From the NCBI RefSeq assembly GCF_014640435.1, contig NZ_BMGY01000012.1, positions 48,655-112,654 of the forward strand: a stretch of 64,000 bases of DNA. The letters are read 5' to 3'. Origin of the DNA: Hymenobacter frigidus. Lineage in GTDB: Bacteria; Bacteroidota; Bacteroidia; Cytophagales; Hymenobacteraceae. A program made the translations under genes and the position numbers. This document shows, piece by piece, positions 59,853-64,000 of the stretch. The notes under the pieces were generated by a model that was given only the letters and a program-made list of their open reading frames with translations, did not search any database and had not been told where the DNA came from. The first letter of the stretch is position 1. Every line of letters starts with the position of its first letter.

Positions 59853-60890
59853 GTGTTAATTTCTTTCCTGCCGCGCCGCGCCGTTGTGGCCGCATCGTTG
59901 AGTTTGCTGGCTGTTGCCGGCCTTTCCGCCTGTTCCACCCGCCCTGCCGAGGGCGAAACCGCCGCTGCCGGCACCACCGCCGCGGGTGATTCTGCTGCCC
60001 CGCCCGCGCCCACCGATACCATCAAGCTGAAGGCCCTGGCCATGCGCCGCGACTCGCTCCGGGCCGACTCCATTGTGCGCAAAAGCGGCGCGTTGCCGGG
60101 CGCTATTCTGCCCGGCCACCGCATCATTGCATTCTACGGCAACATCCGCTCGAAGGGCATGGGCATTCTGGGCCGCGAGCCCAAGGAGCAGATGTTTCGC
60201 AAGCTTGAGAAGGTGCTGGCCGAATGGCAGGCCGCCGACCCCAGCCGGCCCGTGCAGGCCGCGCTGCACAACGTGACCATCACGGCCCAGGGCACGCCCG
60301 GCAAAGACGGTAAGTGGCGCCTGATGAACTCGAAGGCCACCATTGAGGAGGTTATCAGCTGGGCCAAGGAGCACAAGTGCATTCTTTTCCTCGACGTGCA
60401 GGTGGGTCACAGCACCCTCAAAGCCGAGCTGCCCAAGCTGGAGCAGTACCTCAAAGACCCTATTGTCCACCTCGGTATCGACCCCGAGTTTTCGCTGGCC
60501 ACCATGCCCGGCGTGCGCCCCAATCAGCGCATCGGCACCTTCGACGCCGCCGACGTGAACTACGCCGTGCAGTTTCTGGCCCGCATCGTGAGCGAGAATA
60601 AGCTCCCGCCCAAGGTGCTCACCGTGCACCGCTTCACCCGGAAAATGATTACCAACTACAAAAATATCAAGCTCGACCCCCGGGTGCAGATTGTGATGCA
60701 CATGGACGGCCACGGCGAGCCCACGCTCAAAAAGGATTCCTACCACGCCTACATCGTGAAAGAGCCCGTGCAGTACACCGGCTTCAAGCTCTTTTACGAG
60801 TACGACGCCCGGCCGGCCCCCTACCATATTATGACGCCCAAGGAAGTCATCGCCCTGGTGCCCGCGCCGCTCTACATTCAGTACCAGTAA
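59853..60890 (+). CDS. Hypothetical lipoprotein with possible TIM-barrel-like domain
   Basis: 345 aa from GTG 59853; signal and lipobox (LSLLAVAGLSACST). After a 50-residue Ala/Thr-rich spacer the region 85-340 is well ordered: GHRIIAFYGNIRSKGMGILGREPKEQMFRKLEKVLAEWQAADPSRPVQAALHNV, KECILFLDVQVGHSTLKAELPKLEQYLKDPIVHLGIDPEFSLA, NKLPPKVLTVHRFTRKMITNYKNIKLDPRVQIVMHMDGHGEP. Strand/helix alternation and acidic/His residues at strand ends suggest a glycoside-hydrolase-like (beta/alpha)8 fold, but I do not recognise the family. Confidence 0.75.
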   Translation: MLISFLPRRAVVAASLSLLAVAGLSACSTRPAEGETAAAGTTAAGDSAAPPAPTDTIKLKALAMRRDSLRADSIVRKSGALPGAILPGHRIIAFYGNIRSKGMGILGREPKEQMFRKLEKVLAEWQAADPSRPVQAALHNVTITAQGTPGKDGKWRLMNSKATIEEVISWAKEHKCILFLDVQVGHSTLKAELPKLEQYLKDPIVHLGIDPEFSLATMPGVRPNQRIGTFDAADVNYAVQFLARIVSENKLPPKVLTVHRFTRKMITNYKNIKLDPRVQIVMHMDGHGEPTLKKDSYHAYIVKEPVQYTGFKLFYEYDARPAPYHIMTPKEVIALVPAPLYIQYQ

Positions 60891-60925
60891 GGAGTGACTG
60901 AGTGGCGGAATGACTGAGTGATTAA
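60890..60925. repeat. Repeat R7 (GAGTGACTGAGTG), upstream arm
   Basis: GGAGTGACTGAGTGGCGGAA followed by TGACTGAGTGATTAATGG. Further copies at 61299-61325, 61340-61358 and 61409-61438 flank the four-helix gene. Confidence 0.75.
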
Positions 60926-61290
60926 TGGAAACGACGGAAAAAGCTGCGCTTAATGAGGCGTTTCGTAATCGTACGAAAGCAGCAGCTTTACGTGTTATTC
61001 GACTGTATCAACGGTTGCCACATTCCGGTGAAGCGAATGTGCTTGGCAAACAGCTTTTACGTTGTGCTACATCGGTGGCAGCCAATTGCCGGGCTGCTTG
61101 CCGGGGGCGGTCAGCAGCCGAATTCTTTGCCAAGCTCAGCATCTGCGTAGAAGGGGCTGATGAAGTTCAACTTTGATTGGAGTTGCTGGGCGAAGCGGGC
61201 ATTGTACCAGAAGAGCGTCTGACGGATTTAAAACAGGAATACCTGGAAATAGTGTCGGTGTTGGCAAAAGCTCGTAAAACAGCCTCATAG
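60925..61290 (+). pseudogene. Four-helix-bundle (IVP-like) protein with in-frame TGA
   Basis: The frame starts METTEKAALNEAFRNRTKAAALRVIRLYQRLPHSGEANVLGKQLLRCATSVAANCRAACRGRSAAEFFAKLSICVEGADEVQL and hits TGA at 61174-61176. The same frame then continues without another stop as LELLGEAGIVPEERLTDLKQEYLEIVSVLAKARKTAS to TAG at 61288. In this family (23S rRNA intervening-sequence proteins and relatives) the expected residues at this point are FWLELL, so TGA replaces Trp. Probably a nonsense-mutated copy; a sequencing error is the alternative. The product has no known role. Confidence 0.75.
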
Positions 61291-61298
61291 AAACAGTG

Positions 61299-61438
61299 AT
61301 TGAGTGGGGGAGTGACTGAGTGACGAATTCTAGCCGAATCATCACTCAGTCACTCCCCGCGCTTCGTGGTTTATTCCAGCTTCTCCAGCTGCATTTTAGC
61401 TGAACCGTCACTCAGTCACTCCCCCACTCAGTCACTCG
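61299..61438. repeat. Repeat R7 copies downstream of the four-helix gene
   Basis: GTGGGGGAGTGACTGAGTGA (61304) and, inverted, TCACTCAGTCACTCCCC (61340) and CGTCACTCAGTCACTCCCCC (61407). Dispersed copies of the same word. Confidence 0.75.
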
Positions 61439-63013
61439 TTAGTGCGCGGCGTTCAAGTCCATTTTTGCGCTGGTCTTGTTGCGCTTGATGAGAAAAATGA
61501 GCGGCAGGCAGGCGATAAAGAAGAAGCCCAGCGCCGAGAACACCTGCGAGTAGGTGATGATGGATACCTGCTTCATCAGAATGCCTTCGAGGACGGCGTA
61601 AGCCTGCTGGCGGGCTTGTTCCAAGGGGAAGCCCTTGTTCACGAAGTTCTGGGTGAGGGCCTGGATGCGCTGCACGGTTTCGGGGTTGTAGAGCGAAATG
61701 TTGGGCAGCAGCCCCACGCGGTTGATAGCAATGTTGCGTTCCAGGTACGTGCCCACAATGGCCACGCCAAACGAGCCACCCAGCTGGCGAATCATGCCGG
61801 TAATGCCCGCCGCCTGGCCCGCGTCCTTGCCCTGCAGACCAGCCAGGCTCATGGTGGTGATGGGTAGGAAAATGAGACCCAGGCCCACACCCCGCACCAT
61901 CAGCGGCCAGAAAAAGTCGCCCTCGCCAGCCGTGGGCGAGATGCGCGAGGACATCCAGAACGTGAAGAGGAAGAAGATGGTGAAGCCCGCCGGAATCATG
62001 TACTTCTGGGGCACGCCCGCCTGCAGGGCCTTGCCGATAATGGGCATCATAAAGCCCGAAGCCAACGCCCCCGGCAGCAGCAAAAACCCGGTTTGGGCGG
62101 CCGAAAAGCCCAGAATACGCTGCGTGAAAATCGGGAAAACAAACACCGACGCGAACAGTCCGAAGCCGAGCACGAACGATAGGAATGCGCCCACCGCCAG
62201 GTTGCGGCTCTTGCCCAGCACCCGCAGGTCCACAATGGGCTTTTCGGCCGTGAGCTCGCGCCAGATGAAACCGACGATGCCGATGACTGAAAACACCACG
62301 AACGTGTTGATGTAGGCGCTTTCGAACCAGTCCTCGCTTTCGCCCTGCTCCAGCACCAGCTGCAGCGAGCCCACGCCCAGAATCAGCAGGCCAATGCCGG
62401 CCCAGTCAATCTCGCGCAAGGGCCGCGGAATAGCGTTTTTGATGCGTTCCGGGTCGCGGATGAACAGCAGCGTGAAAATAGCCGCCAGGATGCCCACCGG
62501 CACGTTCACGTAGAAAATCCAGGGCCAGCCCAGGTTGCTGTCCACGATGTAGCCGCCCAGCGTGGGGCCGATGGTGGGCCCGATAATGATGCCCATGTCA
62601 AATAACGCCTGGCCCAGCGGCAGCTGCCGGGGCGGGAAGGTATCAATCAAGATAGCCTGTGAGGTAGCCATCAGAGCGCCGCCCCCAATGCCCTGAATGA
62701 AGCGAAACGCCACCAGCTCCCAGATATTGGTGCTCTGCCCGCAGGCGATGGACGCGATGGTGAAAATCACCACCGACACGAAAAAGTAGTTGCGCCGCCC
62801 AAACTGCTCGGCCAGAAAACCGGTCATCGGAATCACAATCACGTTGGCGATGCCGTAGGAGGCCACCACCCAGGTCACTTCCTGCTGCGTGGCCGAGAGG
62901 TTGCCCATCATCTGGGTCAGGGCCACGTTCACAATGCTGGTGTCAATCAGCTCCAGCAGGACGCAGAGGACCACCGTCACAACGATAATCCACTTGGTAA
63001 ATCCGGTTTCCAT
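61439..63013 (-). CDS. DHA2-type MFS multidrug efflux permease (EmrB-like)
   Basis: 524 aa with 14 membrane segments. Family signatures: LCVLLELIDTSIVNVAL (helix 1 motif D1), GRRNYFFVSVVIFTIAS, FRFIQGIGGGALMATSQAILIDTFPPRQLPLGQALFDMGIIIGPTIGPTLGGYIVD (motif C), and WPWIFYVNVPVGILAAIFTLLFI. Drug/H+ antiporter that normally pairs with an HlyD-type adaptor. The adaptor gene lies upstream but is damaged, so function of the pair is doubtful in this strain. Confidence 0.92.
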   Translation of the reverse strand: METGFTKWIIVVTVVLCVLLELIDTSIVNVALTQMMGNLSATQQEVTWVVASYGIANVIVIPMTGFLAEQFGRRNYFFVSVVIFTIASIACGQSTNIWELVAFRFIQGIGGGALMATSQAILIDTFPPRQLPLGQALFDMGIIIGPTIGPTLGGYIVDSNLGWPWIFYVNVPVGILAAIFTLLFIRDPERIKNAIPRPLREIDWAGIGLLILGVGSLQLVLEQGESEDWFESAYINTFVVFSVIGIVGFIWRELTAEKPIVDLRVLGKSRNLAVGAFLSFVLGFGLFASVFVFPIFTQRILGFSAAQTGFLLLPGALASGFMMPIIGKALQAGVPQKYMIPAGFTIFFLFTFWMSSRISPTAGEGDFFWPLMVRGVGLGLIFLPITTMSLAGLQGKDAGQAAGITGMIRQLGGSFGVAIVGTYLERNIAINRVGLLPNISLYNPETVQRIQALTQNFVNKGFPLEQARQQAYAVLEGILMKQVSIITYSQVFSALGFFFIACLPLIFLIKRNKTSAKMDLNAAH

Positions 63014-63030
63014 TAACTGCGATTCATATG

Positions 63031-63082
63031 TGCTAAAAGGTCGTCATGCTTCGGCTGCGCTCAGCATGACGACCTTTTAGCA
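63031..63082 (-). terminator. Long hairpin between the efflux adaptor and permease genes
   Basis: TGCTAAAAGGTCGTCATGC ... GCATGACGACCTTTTAGCA, a perfect 19-bp stem. Related to R2 (GCTGCGCTCAGCATGACG in the loop and right arm). It may reduce read-through to emrB. Confidence 0.7.
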
Positions 63083-63095
63083 CGTTGCTTATTTC

Positions 63096-63950
63096 TTACT
63101 TCACCTGCACCACCGCGTTCACGCTCATGCCGGTGCGCAGCGGGTGTGCGGCATCCTCGTTATCAAGCACGATTTTCACGGGCACGCGCTGGGTCACTTT
63201 CACGAAGTTGCCGCTGGCATTGTCGGGGGGCAGCAGGGCGAACCGGGCGCCGGTAGCGGCCGAAAGCGACTCGATGTGGCCCCGGAATTCCTCGTGCGGG
63301 TAGGCATCTACTTCCAGCTTCACGGGCTGGCCCACTTTCATGTCCTCCAGCTGCGTTTCCTTGAAGTTGGCAATGACCCAGGTTTTGTTGCTCGAAACCA
63401 AGCCCATGAGCTGCTGGCCGGGGGCCACTACCTGGCCGGGCTGCACGTTTTTCTTGCTCACAATGCCGTTGCCGGGCGCTACCAGCGTGGTGTAGCTGAG
63501 CTGCAGCCTGGCGTTGTCGAGGTCGGCTTGGCGCTGCTTCACCACGGCCTGGGCCACGTTGACTTGCTGCTGAGCGGCGGCCACCTGCTGGCGGGCCACG
63601 CTCACCTGGTCGGTGGCGGTGGCGCGCTGGGCGCTGGTAGCGCGCAGGTTGGCCTGCACGGCATCGTACTCACTCTGCGGAATGATGTCCTGCTGGCGCA
63701 GAAACGTGCTGCGTTTCAGGTCTTTCCGGAGCTTGGCCTGGTTGGCCTCACTCACACCAATGCCGGTTTGGGCGGTGCGCACATTGGCCTGGGCGGTAGC
63801 CACGCCGGCGCGGGCGGCCGCTACCTGCGCCTGAGCGGCGGCGAGGGCGGCCTCGGCGGCATTCACGCGCTGCTGGTAGTCGGCGGGGTCGAGGGTGGCC
63901 AGCACGTCGCCTTTTTTCACGAGTTGGTTGTCTACTAGTGTTCTGACAAC
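63096..63950 (-). pseudogene. HlyD/EmrA-type membrane-fusion adaptor, N-terminus lost
   Basis: About 280 residues remain (LVDNQLVKKGDVLATLDPADYQQRVNAAEAALAAAQAQVAAARAG ... ). The barrel-sandwich hybrid half (NQLVKKGDV), the long coiled coil (60-150), the second lipoyl half (TTLVAPGNGIVSKKNVQPGQVVAPGQQLMGLV) and the C-terminal beta-barrel are normal. Upstream, the frame meets TAA at 63951-63953 after codons of non-homologous sequence. The TM anchor and first lipoyl half are absent. A start at GTG 63920 would give a short soluble fragment. The break is at about 63939. Confidence 0.82.
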
Positions 63951-64000
63951 TTAATTACAGCATTATTAGTTTAGGCAGCGTACCTGCTCCTTCCCCCACA
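63939..64000. mobile_element. Probable end of an inserted element (continues beyond window)
   Basis: From about 63939 the sequence (TGTTCTGACAACTTAATTAC ...) no longer matches the HlyD gene and turns AT-rich. The boundary lies at CTAG, a common IS target. Only the terminus is visible; no transposase, so the family cannot be named. Confidence 0.5.

Noticed and set aside
1..64000. tRNA, rRNA and CRISPR arrays
   Set aside because: Read through all gaps for cloverleaf-like or evenly spaced repeats and saw none. The short repeats present are scattered palindromes, not arrays with spacers.

Overview
This is a GC-rich (about 60% by eye) chromosomal segment from a member of the Bacteroidota, most likely Hymenobacter or a close relative in the Hymenobacteraceae. 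The supporting evidence is the gene set: GldJ, PorP/SprF, a zinc-finger/TonB anti-sigma protein, DUF4175, DUF4385, DUF6268, DUF2147, a eukaryote-like GlyS and a Bacteroidota-type IleS. TAnnTTTG -7 boxes stand upstream of several genes, and dispersed palindromic repeats sit between genes. The genus is an inference; no rRNA or tRNA gene was seen.

Layout. 1-7.3 kb: pyruvate dehydrogenase E1 alpha (cut by the window edge), recF, a DUF721/DciA-like gene, a canonical parS site, a low-GC HTH regulator, a glycerophosphodiester phosphodiesterase, two small membrane or lipoprotein genes, rhomboid protease and polyprenyl synthase. 7.5-22.5 kb: a nearly all-minus housekeeping block (rnr, a fused peptide ABC ATPase, tandem lspA genes, ileS, an MMPL/RND exporter, glyS). 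22.8-26.4 kb: a PiT phosphate transporter, then two small genes bracketed by clusters of DnaA-box-like sequences and an AT-rich stretch; this is my best candidate for the chromosomal origin. 26.4-37 kb: a leftward run DUF4175 - RsbW-like ATPase - ybeY - aminoacyl-tRNA-protein transferase - mnmG (gidA) - methyltransferase - small membrane protein - Ig-like lipoprotein. 37-44 kb: xth, a CMD-family protein, comF, then gliding/T9SS-type genes (gldJ, porP/sprF-like, OmpA-like). 44-54 kb: AsmA, DUF4382, DinB, a DUF6970-like lipoprotein, dgkA, a GNAT, fumC, dodecin and a proline-iminopeptidase-like lipoprotein. 54-64 kb: an ECF sigma factor with a zinc-finger/TonB partner, outer-membrane proteins, an orphan lipoprotein, a broken four-helix-bundle gene, and an emrB/emrA efflux pair whose emrA gene is cut at its 5' end by unrelated sequence, probably an insertion sequence.

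The main theme is a replication-origin neighbourhood: parS, recF, a DciA-like gene and mnmG lie around DnaA-box clusters. A second theme is repeat invasion. At least eight families of short palindromic repeats occupy nearly every gap, surround terminators, may move start codons, and in one case form coding sequence (the linker of the fused ABC ATPase).
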